A stretch of DNA of 64,000 nt from Antricoccus suffuscus (GTDB taxonomy: Bacteria; Actinomycetota; Actinomycetes; Mycobacteriales; Antricoccaceae), in NCBI RefSeq assembly GCF_003003235.1, contig NZ_PVUE01000018.1:1-64000 (forward strand), given 5' to 3'. Made by a program: the position numbers and the translations under genes. Position 1 is the stretch's first letter, and every line of letters starts with the position of its first letter. Below are positions 53,122 through 62,846 of this stretch, one piece after another. The notes beneath the pieces were generated by a model. The model was not told the origin of the DNA. It ran no database searches and worked only from the letters and a program-made list of their open reading frames with translations.

Positions 53122-54015
53122 ATGACCAACAGCATGTCGGCGTGGCCCACGCAGCCGCTTTCTTTTGCAGTGACGCAGAAGTATTTTCCTAGCGTCAAGC
53201 AAGGAATTCCCCGGTCCGGCGGGCATTCCTCGCGGGCGCTAGGGTGGGTTCGCAGCCGCAGCTTCGTCGTGCTCCAGGACCGCTTCGACGCAGAGGACCT
53301 GCTCCGACTTATCTACGAAAAGCAGATCAGCAACCTGATGCTGGTGCCGATCATGTTCAACCGTCTCTTGCAACTGCCCGATGAGACCCGCGCGAAGTAC
53401 GACGTGTCCTCGGTGCGCCACGTCGTGTTGGGCGGCGCTCCGTGCCCGCAGCACACGAAGCAGGCCATGATCGACTGGTGGGGACCAGTGCTCATTGAGC
53501 AGTACGGCAGCCTCGAGATCGGCGTCTGCACCGGCGCCACTGCGCAGGAATGGATGGCTCATCCGGGCGCGGTCGGCAAGGCACTCGTGGACGTGAATAT
53601 CAAAATCCTCGATGCCGACGGCATTGAGGTACCGATCGGGGAACCGGGGGAGATCTATACCCAGATCGCGCAACAGCCTGACTTCGAGTACGAAGGTCGT
53701 CCTGACGCGCGCGCCGAGATGGAGAAGGATGGGTTCCTGACCGCCGGCGACATCGATTATCACGATAATGACGGCTTCCTATACCTCAGCGATCGGAAAA
53801 AGGACATGGACAGCGTGGCGGTCACGGCTGACGACGTACGTTCCTTCGTAGGCAGGCGCCTAGCGAATTACAAGGTGCCCAAGGTAATCGACTTCCTTGA
53901 CGAGATCCCGCAGCTGGACTCCGAAAAATCCTCAAGCGCCAGTTGCGCGAGCGGTAATGGCCCGCAAGCGGCCGTTCAATCTAGTTGCTATGCTGATCAG
54001 CATAGCAATGGTTAA
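53122..54015 (+). pseudogene. Broken acyl-CoA synthetase (AMP-binding) paralogue
   Basis: From about 53235 the frame is a paralogue of the intact enzyme at 54087-55628 (LGWVR-FVVLQ, then DWWGP, GATAQEWMAHPG, GFLTAGDI). The ATP-binding YTSGTTG region and everything upstream are missing, and about 50 residues (ISGGVNIYPP...) have been deleted after KKDMD. The C-terminal lysine motif is replaced by a random tail. A run of over 120 bp (53636-53755) is identical to 55136-55255, unlike the ~75-80% level elsewhere, suggesting recent gene conversion. Confidence 0.85.
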
Positions 54016-54086
54016 ATGCTATAGATTAGATTGAGCAGCGTAGTGGCCAAACCAGTGTTTTTTCGACCGACAGCCGGAGGTTTGAA

Positions 54087-55628
54087 GTGATCAAAGAATC
54101 GGGGATCCTGCGGGGCGATGAGTTCATCTCGACCGAGACGCTCAATGAGCGCGCCCTTCGCGCGGCAACGGCACTCGACTCGATCGGCGTGGGTTCAGGT
54201 GACGCAGTGGCGCTGCTGCTCCGCAACGACATCCCGTTCTTCGAAGCGACCCTCGCGGCAGGCGCTATCGGCGCCGCATCAGTCCCGCAAAACTGGCACG
54301 GCAAGCCAGAGGACGTGCTCGGCATACTGCGCGATTGCAAGGCCAAGGTCGTAGTCGCGCACGCCGACCTGTTGCGCCCAGTACTCGGCCTGATCCCGGA
54401 GGGCATGGAGATCCGCGTGGTCCCCACGCCGGATGACATCGGCAAGGCGTACGGCATTGCCAAAGACCTATGTGCTGTCCCTGACGGGCTGGTCGCATGG
54501 GACACCTGGGTCGATGAGTTCGATCCATGGCCCGACGCCCCGGTGCCCGCGCCGGGCGCCATGATGTACACCTCTGGCACGACGGGCAACCCTAAAGGCG
54601 TGCGTCGCAAGGCCAAGTCGGCCGAGGCCATGACCGAGGACGGCTACTACTCGCGGATGGCCGAGTACTTCGGCGTGGTACCCGGCGCCCGCGCCGTCGT
54701 GACGGGCCCGATGTACCACGGCGCACCACACTTCTGGGGCCTGGGCTGGGTGCGCGCCGGTGGCTTTGTCGTGCTCCAGGCGAAGTTCGATCCCGAGGAC
54801 CTGCTACGGATCATTGAGGAGCAACAGGTCAGCAGCCTGTACCTCGTGCCGATCATGTACAGCCGCCTGCTCAAGCTGCCGGTCGATATGCGCGAGAAGT
54901 TCGACGTGTCGTCCCTGCGCCACGTTACCAATGCTGCTGCCCCGTGCCCGAGGCACGTCAAGCAGGCCATGATCGACTGGTGGGGCCCAGTGGTATACGA
55001 GATGTACGGGAGCCTTGAGACCGGCGTCTGCACCGGCGCCACTGCGCAGGAGTGGATGGCACATCCGGGCACGGTGGGGAAGGCGCTACCCGGCGTAGAG
55101 GTCAAGATCCTCGATGCCGACGGCAATGAAATGCCGATCGGGGAACCGGGGGAGATCTATACCCAGATCGCGCAACAGCCTGACTTCGAGTACGAAGGTC
55201 GTCCTGACGCGCGCGCCGAGATGGAGAAGGATGGGTTCCTGACCGCCGGCGACATCGGTTATCTGGACGATGACGGCTTCCTATACCTCAGCGATCGGAA
55301 AAAGGACATGGTGATCTCCGGCGGGGTGAACATCTACCCGCCGGCCGTCGAGGAGGTTCTCCTCACCATGCCGGGAGTTCGCGATGTGGCGGTGTTCGGC
55401 ATCCCGGATGAGGAGTTCGGCGAATCGGTGGCGGCTGCCGTCGAGTTGGATGGCACGGTTGAGGTCACCGCGGGCGACGTACAAATGTTCATTCGGGACC
55501 GGATGGCCACTTTCAACGCGCCCAAGGTGGTCGACTTCATCAACCAGATCCCGCGTCTGGACTCCGGCAAGATCCTCAAGCGCGAACTTCGCGAGCCCTA
55601 CTGGGCCGCGACGGGTCGCACAATCTGA
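54087..55628 (+). CDS. Acyl-CoA synthetase (AMP-dependent ligase)
   Basis: This 513-residue ANL-superfamily ligase activates a carboxylic acid to its CoA thioester via an acyl-AMP. The P-loop-like YTSGTTGNPKG is at ~161-171, YGSLETGVC at the core, GDIGYLDDDGFLYLSDRKKDM at the hinge, and DSGKILKREL carries the C-terminal lysine. The GTG at 54087 has GGAGG 6 nt upstream. Next to the enoyl-CoA hydratase gene, it likely feeds a beta-oxidation-like pathway. Confidence 0.92.
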   Translation: MIKESGILRGDEFISTETLNERALRAATALDSIGVGSGDAVALLLRNDIPFFEATLAAGAIGAASVPQNWHGKPEDVLGILRDCKAKVVVAHADLLRPVLGLIPEGMEIRVVPTPDDIGKAYGIAKDLCAVPDGLVAWDTWVDEFDPWPDAPVPAPGAMMYTSGTTGNPKGVRRKAKSAEAMTEDGYYSRMAEYFGVVPGARAVVTGPMYHGAPHFWGLGWVRAGGFVVLQAKFDPEDLLRIIEEQQVSSLYLVPIMYSRLLKLPVDMREKFDVSSLRHVTNAAAPCPRHVKQAMIDWWGPVVYEMYGSLETGVCTGATAQEWMAHPGTVGKALPGVEVKILDADGNEMPIGEPGEIYTQIAQQPDFEYEGRPDARAEMEKDGFLTAGDIGYLDDDGFLYLSDRKKDMVISGGVNIYPPAVEEVLLTMPGVRDVAVFGIPDEEFGESVAAAVELDGTVEVTAGDVQMFIRDRMATFNAPKVVDFINQIPRLDSGKILKRELREPYWAATGRTI

Positions 55629-55637
55629 TACTCCTGA

Positions 55638-55673
55638 CCGAACCCGAACCCGAACCCGAACCCGAACCCGAAC
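55638..55673. repeat. Six tandem CCGAAC hexamers
   Basis: Six perfect copies of CCGAAC lie between the acyl-CoA synthetase stop and the hydratase start, ending 17 bp before the latter. It is a simple repeat prone to slippage and could tune spacing or mRNA structure. Confidence 0.95.
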
Positions 55674-55689
55674 CTGAGAGTGAAGACCC

Positions 55690-56514
55690 TTGACTGACTA
55701 CGAGACCATCCTGTACGACGTGGACGATCCGATCGCCACCATCACACTGAACCGCCCGGAACGGCTGAACGCGTGGACGATGACGATGTCCCGCGAGTTG
55801 GGGCACGCGCTCACGAGTGCGGGCAACGACAGACGGGTGGTCGGGGTGATCGTCACCGGAACGGGGCGGGCATTCTGCTCCGGCGGTGACCTCAAGGACC
55901 TCACGCTGGACGACCTCCGAGTGCCGAAGCCAGCGGCACCTGCGTCTGCTCATGAGTCGTTGGCGACGAACGCGGAGACGGCCGGTCCATTTGCACTAAT
56001 GCGCAACCTCGATAAGCCGGTGATCGCTGCGGTCAACGGCCCAGCCGTCGGAATGGGGGCGGTCATCGCGCTGTGGGCCGACCTTCGCTTCATGTCGCAG
56101 GAGGCGATGTTCACGATGGCGTTCTCGCAGCGTGGCACTGTCGCCGAGGGCGCGAGCAGTTGGCTTCTGTCGCGACTCATCGGACCGGGTGCGGCCTTCG
56201 ACGTCCTGATCTCCTCGCGCCGAGTGCAGCCCGACGAGGCGTTCAGACTTGGATGGGTCGACAGAGTGCTGCCCGCGGGCGAGCTCCTCACAGCTGCGCG
56301 GGAGTATCTCCAGACCTTGTTGCTGTGCTCGCCCACGTCGATGGCGACCATCAAGAAGCAGATCTATGCGGACCTGTCTGGGACTCTCACTAACTCCGCC
56401 AGAGCCTCGAGTTCGTTGCTTGCTGCGTGCGTCGACAGTGGTGACATTCAGGAGGGCTGGCAGTCGTTTCTGGAGAAGCGGGCGCCGCAGTACGCTCGTC
56501 TGGGGACTGAGTGA
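55690..56514 (+). CDS. Enoyl-CoA hydratase/isomerase family protein
   Basis: This 274-residue crotonase-fold enzyme acts on acyl-CoA. The oxyanion hole regions are GRAFCSGGDLKDL (about 59-71) and VNGPAVGMGA. A Glu at the first catalytic position is not evident, so isomerase or another crotonase reaction is possible. The TTG start lies after a 6x hexamer repeat and has a weak GAAG site. It is operonic with the upstream synthetase. Confidence 0.87.
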   Translation: MTDYETILYDVDDPIATITLNRPERLNAWTMTMSRELGHALTSAGNDRRVVGVIVTGTGRAFCSGGDLKDLTLDDLRVPKPAAPASAHESLATNAETAGPFALMRNLDKPVIAAVNGPAVGMGAVIALWADLRFMSQEAMFTMAFSQRGTVAEGASSWLLSRLIGPGAAFDVLISSRRVQPDEAFRLGWVDRVLPAGELLTAAREYLQTLLLCSPTSMATIKKQIYADLSGTLTNSARASSSLLAACVDSGDIQEGWQSFLEKRAPQYARLGTE

Positions 56515-56609
56515 CTATGCTGGACATGGAAACATACGGTATGGCGTGTGACATACGATGAGATGGGCTGGGCGGATACTTGATAGATGCCGACAGTGAG
56601 GTGCGGCGC

Positions 56610-57251
56610 ATGCCGCTACGCAAAAGCCGGATAGAAGAGATCGGTGAAGAGAGTCGCCGCCGCATCATGGATGCCGCGGAGGAGTTGTTCGCAGAGAAAG
56701 GCTTTTCCCGAACGTCGTTCGTCGACGTGGCGGAGCGTTCTGGTATCAGCCGAGGGTCAATCCCCTGGCATTTCGCGAACAAGGACGGCTTGCTGATCGC
56801 GGTGGTGGAGCGTGCCGTGGATCAGTTAATGCCGCCTGGCTCAATCGCGGCTTCGGGCCCGGGTGGTGTGCGCGAGGTATTCGACCGACTCAAGGAGTGG
56901 ATGCGGGGCCCGACCGCCGGCGTGCTCTACATGTTGCTTACCGAGGCTATTTCATCCGACAGCCCGGTGCACACTCATTATGTCGAGTTCTTCCGGACCC
57001 GGCGCAAGGCCGCCGGCTATGCGATTAGCTCGGCCACCGGTTCTCCCCGCAGATCGAACGCCGACCGTGAGGCGCTCGACCTGCTGCTTACTGTGGTGAA
57101 TGGGGCAGTCTTCGGGATCGGCTTGCAGTACCAGCTCGACCCGGCCCTCGATCTTGACGCATGCATGGAAACGCTGGCCAGGCTCACCGAGGCCGCACTC
57201 GGCATTGGCCCGATACCGGCGCCCAAGTCAGATCCGCAAGGCCACCGTTAA
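56610..57251 (+). CDS. TetR-family regulator
   Basis: This protein (213 residues from the ATG at 56610, GAGGTG 6 nt upstream) has a TetR HTH (RIMDAAEELFAEKGFSRTSFVDVAERSGISRGSIPWHF, in parts, about 19-56) and a helical ligand domain. It follows the acyl-CoA synthetase and hydratase genes and probably controls them in response to an acyl or CoA compound. Confidence 0.88.
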   Translation: MPLRKSRIEEIGEESRRRIMDAAEELFAEKGFSRTSFVDVAERSGISRGSIPWHFANKDGLLIAVVERAVDQLMPPGSIAASGPGGVREVFDRLKEWMRGPTAGVLYMLLTEAISSDSPVHTHYVEFFRTRRKAAGYAISSATGSPRRSNADREALDLLLTVVNGAVFGIGLQYQLDPALDLDACMETLARLTEAALGIGPIPAPKSDPQGHR

Positions 57252-58827
57252 AGCGATCGCACGCGACCCGCTGACTAGGCGTTGGCCATCAGCGCTCCGG
57301 CCGAGGCAACTCCTCTTGGAGCACTTGGAGACATACCTGACTAGGGCTCGCCTCGACTCGATCAACAGGCAGTGTCTTCCGGGTGGCCTACAACGGCCCG
57401 GCGCCTCGCTCAAAAAATCAAGTGGGCCGACTCGGCCGACTTTATCAATTTAGCCTTTTGGGCGCCGCGCGGAGTGGCCGAGAACTCCCCAAGCGGTCGA
57501 TCTCTTGGCCGGCCGCGGCGTACGGCAATGCTAGTAGCGCCGGTCAGGGTCGACGTCGTCGCGCAATATGGTACGTGCGAGCCCGTAATTTGAGCTTGAC
57601 TTGGAGGGCGTCATCGAGCCCGTGGATTGTTTGCTCCGCGCACGGGTGTATTGGAATTCCAGAATTTCCCTGTCCTTCGCCGCGGCCGGCGCTGCCAGTC
57701 GGACAAGCGAAGAAGCGACGAGACTGATGAACATCAGACTCTTCGCGATCGAGGGTGTAGTCGGGGTCTGAATGCGCCAGCGCGCAAGAGCCGGTTATCT
57801 GAACGGGGTCGCGGGATAACCGCCCTCGGCGTCGAGTAGGTAAGTGAGGGGCCGGCTCGGCTGCCAGTCCTCGATACCATCCCGGGCGAGCCAGATGCCA
57901 AGGCGCGGAGTTGGTCGAGAACCGCGGCGCCGCGGATAAGGCGCCGACCATGAACCGGATCCATGTGACGAGCGGCGATTTCGGTCGCGGCGGCGCCTGC
58001 TTCCGAAGCAACGCACTGGCCCTCTTCATACTCGGGTCTCTGATACCTGTCGACGTAGGTCGTCCTCGACCTGGCCGAGCACGACGAGCTCCAAAACCCA
58101 GCAAGACAACGGCCTCGCCGTCCCGTAGGGCGTTCATCAGGGCGAGGTCGCCGTGGTTGACGGTCTGCGCGGCCTCGAGTGCTGCCCGGAAGTAGCCCTC
58201 GGTGACTTCGTGAAGCCGCGACTGATGGACGGTCCCTACTGCGACGCCGACGCGTCTAGCCGCCGCCGTAGCATCGCCGAGCGTTGCCCGTATGAAACCC
58301 CGTTGCGAGGCGATATGCGTTCTGAGGGACGGGCTCGCGTCGTGCACGATTCGGGCCGAAGCCCACAACTGACGGTTCGGCTGTCGTTGCTCCGCAGACG
58401 TCAGCGTCGGCCATGTCTAGTGCAGGTTGTGGCCGCGAACCTCCGCAGTCGCGGTCCAGCGGTACCCGGCTGGCGCCCTCCCCGAGGACCACTGGGTTCC
58501 GATCTCCCGCGGCAGAGCGCGCACGAACGTGGCCTCGCCGGCCATGTCGACGGGTGTATGCGCGATCCGCACGGCGATGCCGTCACCGACCCATGTTCAT
58601 TCCATTCGAGCATTCGTTTGCTCGCCGCATCCGAGTGAGTTTGCCACCCGTAGTGGGCCGCGGTTTTGGCGGCCAAGCCCGGACGAGAGCTGCGCGGGAC
58701 GGGTCGCGATGCGCCCGAGCCCGGTCCTATGATGATTGACATAGTCTCTAACCGTGTGTAGGTTCAGCCTTTGAGCGAGAGTGATGCCCTTCACTGACAG
58801 GTCATTGAGTTCTTTGGAGTTGAGCAA
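57252..58827. other. 1.6-kb decayed, gene-poor stretch
   Basis: No intact gene is convincing. A minus-strand frame (57544-58368) has a protein-like N-terminal third (FIRATLGDATAAARRVGV, HGDLALMNALRDGEAVVLLGF) that degrades into random sequence. A second minus-strand fragment (58417-58596) contains VGDGIAVRIAHTPVDMAG and TQWSSGRAPAGYRW before a stop. Both look like frameshifted relics of genes I do not recognise. The promoter of the ABC operon must lie at the right end. Confidence 0.45.
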
Positions 58828-59778
58828 GTGCGCAGTAGGTTGAGCCACGTCGGCCGAAGGCTGGCCGGAGCCGTCGGCACCGTGCTACTGGTGTCGGTCG
58901 TGGTCTTCTTCTTGCTTCAGTTGGCACCTGGCAACGCCGCCGACATCGTCGTCGGCGAGGATGCAACGCCGCAGCAGCTTGACATCGCGCGGGCGCAGCT
59001 GGGACTGGATCGGCCTCTGATCGTGCAGTATCTGAACTGGCTCGGAGGCGTCGTCCATGGCGACTTCGGCGACTCGCTCTTCACGCGCCGCTCGGTCGCC
59101 ACGGGCCTCTGGGAGGCCGCGCCGGCTACTCTCTCCATAACGCTGCTCGCCCTGCTTCTCGCTGCCGTATTCGGCGTCGCGGCAGGGGCGGCCGCCGGAC
59201 TCGGTCGCGAGACGTGGGTGGATCGGGTCGTCTCACTCTTGGCGACCTTGGGCATCGCAATGCCGAGCTTCTGGGTTGGGCTCGTGCTCGTCTCCCTGTT
59301 TGCCTTCAAGTTGAAGTGGTTCCCTGCCACCGGCTACGCTCCGATCTCAGACGGTATCGGGCCCTGGCTCAGCCATATCGTGCTGCCCTGCGTGGCCTTG
59401 GCGCTCGCGCTGAGCGCCGAGGTCGCACGCCAGGCGCGCGGCGGTGTAGTTGACGTTATGGCGAAGCCGTACATGCTCGCGGCGCGTGCACGCGGTGCGA
59501 ACGGGGGCTGGCTGGTGCGTCGCCACGTGTTGCGCAATGCGGCGATTCCGGTAGTCACGGTCTTCGGCCTGCAGGCCGCGACCTTGCTCGGCGGTGTCGT
59601 GGTCGTCGAGCAGGTGTTCGCCATCCCCGGCCTCGGCTCGGTCGCCATCGCGGCCGTCCTGCGCCACGACTACCCAGTGGTCCAGGCATACGTCCTCATG
59701 GTCGCCGTAGTGGTGGTCGTGATCAACCTAATTGTCGACACGTCCTACGGCTGGATCAACCCGAAGGTGCGGCGATGA
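58828..59778 (+). CDS. Peptide-type ABC permease (DppB class), second system
   Basis: This 316-residue protein has six TM helices, the ARAQLGLDRPLIVQYLNWL motif and the AARARGANGGWLVRRHV ATPase-contact loop. GTG start with GGAG 8 nt upstream. It is the first gene of a + strand ABC operon, unlike the first system, where the binding protein is first. Confidence 0.92.
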   Translation: MRSRLSHVGRRLAGAVGTVLLVSVVVFFLLQLAPGNAADIVVGEDATPQQLDIARAQLGLDRPLIVQYLNWLGGVVHGDFGDSLFTRRSVATGLWEAAPATLSITLLALLLAAVFGVAAGAAAGLGRETWVDRVVSLLATLGIAMPSFWVGLVLVSLFAFKLKWFPATGYAPISDGIGPWLSHIVLPCVALALALSAEVARQARGGVVDVMAKPYMLAARARGANGGWLVRRHVLRNAAIPVVTVFGLQAATLLGGVVVVEQVFAIPGLGSVAIAAVLRHDYPVVQAYVLMVAVVVVVINLIVDTSYGWINPKVRR

Positions 59779-60653
59779 CCGCGATCTCGGCACCGTTGAG
59801 GCGGCCAGGCCATTGGATCAGGATGCCCGTGACCCTGCGCAGGATCCTGCATCATCGTGCGGGCAGATTCTGCTTCGTCTTCCTGACTCTGCTCGTGTTG
59901 GTGGCGATCTTCGCACCTATGGTGGCGCCTCAGGACCCGTACGCCCAAGATCTGGTCTCCGCGATGCAAGGTCCGTCCTCGAAGCACTGGCTCGGCACCG
60001 ACTACCTCGGGCGAGACGTGCTGAGCAGGCTCGTCTATGCCACTCGGATCGCAGTGAACGCTCCGATCGTCGCGGTTGGGCTCGCCGTGGTGCTGGGGCT
60101 GCCATCCGGTCTGTACGCCGGCTATCGGCGTGGACGAGTCGCCGATCTGATGGGCCGCGTCGCTGATGCACTCTTGAGCATCCCGCCGATCGTCGCAGCG
60201 ATCGCGATCGTCGCAGCGGTGGGATCCGGGCTGACGACCACAATGCTCGCGATTGGCTTGGTATTTGCGCCGCGCTTGTTTCGGATCGTGCGCGGCGCCA
60301 CACTGAACGTGGCCGAGGAGGGGTATGTCGACGCGGCGGAATCCATCGGCTCCTCGACCGCCCGTGTCGTCTGGGTGCACTGCTTGCCCAACGTGCTCGC
60401 CCCACTGCTGGTGCAAATCAGTTTGATGATGGGCTTCGCCCTGTTAGCGGAGGCGAGCCTGAGCTTTCTCGGCTTGGGCGTACAGCTGCCGCAGGCGAGT
60501 TGGGGATCCATGCTCAAGACTGCTGCGGAAAGCCAGTTCCAGGCTCCTTTCGCCGTTTTGCCTACGGGCCTATGCCTGACGGTGACCATCCTTGTGCTGA
60601 ACACCTTCGGTGACGTGATACGTGACGTGACAGCAGATCGGAAGGAGGCATGA
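59775..60653 (+). CDS. Peptide-type ABC permease (DppC class), second system
   Basis: This 292-residue protein has the HWLGTDYLGRDVLSRL signature near residue 75 and a BPD_transp_1 domain (DAAESIGSSTARVVW loop). Its ATG overlaps the previous stop. It pairs with the DppB-class permease. Confidence 0.92.
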   Translation: MTAISAPLRRPGHWIRMPVTLRRILHHRAGRFCFVFLTLLVLVAIFAPMVAPQDPYAQDLVSAMQGPSSKHWLGTDYLGRDVLSRLVYATRIAVNAPIVAVGLAVVLGLPSGLYAGYRRGRVADLMGRVADALLSIPPIVAAIAIVAAVGSGLTTTMLAIGLVFAPRLFRIVRGATLNVAEEGYVDAAESIGSSTARVVWVHCLPNVLAPLLVQISLMMGFALLAEASLSFLGLGVQLPQASWGSMLKTAAESQFQAPFAVLPTGLCLTVTILVLNTFGDVIRDVTADRKEA

Positions 60654-61672
60654 CCGTGAAGAGCCCAGCGCTAATACAGACCGACACGGTCCTAGCCGTC
60701 GACCAACTACGCCTCGACCTCTCCGGCCCCTCCGAGCAGCTGGAACTTGTCCAGGACGTCAGCTTCGAGGTGAGGGCGGGGGAGACGGTCGCTCTGATCG
60801 GCGAGTCCGGGTGCGGGAAGTCACTAACGGCTTTGGCGATCCTCGGTCTCCTGCCCCAGGCGGTGCGCATCGCGGGCGGCTCAGTCGTACTGGCAGGCGA
60901 GGACATCACCAGGGCATCGTCGACGCGGCTGTCGGCACTGCGCGGCTCAGTCGTGGGAGCGGTCTTTCAGGACCCGATGTCGAGCCTGGACCCGACCATG
61001 ACGGTCGGCGACCAGATCGCGGAATCGCGCCGCCTGCACCTAGGCGAGTCGCGCAAAACCGCCGGCGAGCGGGCGGTCGAGTTGCTGGACCTGGTGGGAA
61101 TCTCAAACCCGCGCGCTCGTGCCGCGTCCTTCCCGTTCCAATTCAGCGGTGGTATGCAGCAGCGGGCGTTGATCGCCGCTGCGGTCGCCTGCGAGCCCCG
61201 GCTGCTGATCGCCGACGAACCGACTACGGCTCTCGACGTCACCGTGCAGGCCGAGATCCTGGAACTGCTGGAAGACCTGCTAGGACGCACCAAAATGGCG
61301 TTGCTGTTGGTGACCCATGACCTGGGTGTCGTAGCCGGTGTGGCCGACCGTGTCGTCGTCATGTACGCCGGACAGGCCGCCGAGCAAGCGCCCACCGACG
61401 AACTGTTCGCATCGCCGGCGCATCCCTACACGCGCGCCCTGCTGTCGTCGGTGCCGCAGGTCGGCCGAACCCGCCAGCCGCTCCCTGTGATCGGGGGCCG
61501 GGTGCCTCCTGCGGGCGTCTTCCCGGATGGGTGTCGATTCCAAGACCGCTGCGCCCACGTCGTCCCCGGCGTGTGCACGGTGGGGCCCATCGAAATCCGC
61601 CACGTCGCTGTGGAACACGAAAGCCGCTGCGTCCACGCGAGCGCCCAGTTTGGATCGGAGCCTTCACTGTGA
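60650..61672 (+). CDS. Peptide-type ABC ATPase (DppD class)
   Basis: This 340-residue ATPase has Walker A GESGCGKS (about 48-55), the FSGGMQQR signature, LLIADEPTTALD (Walker B) and the peptide-type Cys-containing C-terminal extension (DGCRFQDRCAHV). GAAGGAG lies close before the ATG. Confidence 0.93.
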   Translation: MTVKSPALIQTDTVLAVDQLRLDLSGPSEQLELVQDVSFEVRAGETVALIGESGCGKSLTALAILGLLPQAVRIAGGSVVLAGEDITRASSTRLSALRGSVVGAVFQDPMSSLDPTMTVGDQIAESRRLHLGESRKTAGERAVELLDLVGISNPRARAASFPFQFSGGMQQRALIAAAVACEPRLLIADEPTTALDVTVQAEILELLEDLLGRTKMALLLVTHDLGVVAGVADRVVVMYAGQAAEQAPTDELFASPAHPYTRALLSSVPQVGRTRQPLPVIGGRVPPAGVFPDGCRFQDRCAHVVPGVCTVGPIEIRHVAVEHESRCVHASAQFGSEPSL

Positions 61673-62679
61673 ACGAGGTTGTGGAAAGTCCGCTGCTCAC
61701 GGCCGCGGCGCTGACCAAATCTTTCCGGGCCGGGCGCAATTCGCGGGGCACTGCACGCCGTTATGTGCGAGCCGTCGACTCCGTGTCGCTGGAGGTGGGC
61801 AAAGGCGAGACGATCGGCATTGTCGGCGAGTCCGGGTCGGGTAAGTCCACGCTCGGCCGACTGCTGACGCGACTGTTGCCGATCGACAGTGGGTCCCTGC
61901 TCTTCGAGGGAGCGGACGTGTCCGATCTCAAGCGCGCTCAGCTGCGATCATTCCGCCGCAGCGTGCAGATGATCCACCAAAACCCCTACGGCTCATTGGA
62001 TCCTACCAAGACCGCCGCACACGCAATGACGGAGCCGTTGCTGGTGCACAACATCGCCAAGAAGTCCGGTCTGGTAGGACGTGCTGAGGAACTCGCCGAG
62101 CGGGTCGCGCTCGACCCGCGCCTGGTGCAGCGGCGCCCCGACCAATTGTCCGGCGGCCAGCGGCAGCGGGTCGCGATCGCACGCTCCCTCTCGCTGGGCC
62201 CGGCTGTACTGCTGGCGGACGAGCCGACCTCCGCACTCGACCTGAGCACGCGGTCGGAGATTCTCAACTTGCTGCTCAAGCTACAGCTAGAGGAGGGGTT
62301 GGCGATTGTGCTGATCTCGCACGACTTCGCCACGGTGAGCCACCTCTCCCATTACATTGCCGTGATGTACCTCGGCCGAATCGTGGAGCAGGGCCCGGCT
62401 GATCGGATTGCGTCGTCATGCCTGCACCCCTACACCGAGGCGCTGCTGTCAGCCGTTCCGGTCGCGGACCCGGCTGTGCAGCGCACCCGGCAGCGCATCG
62501 TGCTGCGGGGGGAGATCCCGAGCCCGGACGCCATCCCTGAGGGCTGCCGGTTCCGGCTGCGGTGCCCGAAAGCTATGGCCGAGTGCGCCACTGTGGACCC
62601 ACCTCTGCTGCAGATCGGCGGCGGCCACCAGGTCGCCTGCCTACTGCACACCGGCGTGCAGACGGGAGGCATTCCATAG
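61669..62679 (+). CDS. Peptide-type ABC ATPase (DppF class)
   Basis: This 336-residue ATPase has Walker A GESGSGKST, the LSGGQRQRV signature, VLLADEPTSALDLST and a Cys-containing tail (EGCRFRLRCPKAM). The GTG overlaps the previous stop (GTGA); the frame is open to 61531 but that lies within the previous gene. It works with the DppD-class ATPase. Confidence 0.93.
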   Translation: MNEVVESPLLTAAALTKSFRAGRNSRGTARRYVRAVDSVSLEVGKGETIGIVGESGSGKSTLGRLLTRLLPIDSGSLLFEGADVSDLKRAQLRSFRRSVQMIHQNPYGSLDPTKTAAHAMTEPLLVHNIAKKSGLVGRAEELAERVALDPRLVQRRPDQLSGGQRQRVAIARSLSLGPAVLLADEPTSALDLSTRSEILNLLLKLQLEEGLAIVLISHDFATVSHLSHYIAVMYLGRIVEQGPADRIASSCLHPYTEALLSAVPVADPAVQRTRQRIVLRGEIPSPDAIPEGCRFRLRCPKAMAECATVDPPLLQIGGGHQVACLLHTGVQTGGIP

Positions 62680-62846
62680 CGACCCGCATTCAGGAAGCCA
62701 CGTCGGTAAGTCACGACGCTCGATCGAGCGCTGATCCAGCGCCCACCCTATTCCCCTATTCCACTGATCAGGCGGTCGTCCGGATCGGACGCTGCCCCTT
62801 GCGCATAAGACCTCCTCAAATGAAGCACCAAGTGATAGGAAATCCA

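Noticed and set aside
57460-57560. tRNA-Ser-like opening GGAGTGGCCGAG
   Set aside because: No matching acceptor stem, anticodon arm or TTCGA loop follows.
57544-58368. 274-residue minus-strand frame as a real gene
   Set aside because: Only the first third is protein-like; the rest is low-quality Arg/Pro-rich sequence and another frame looks better there, so it is listed as decayed DNA.
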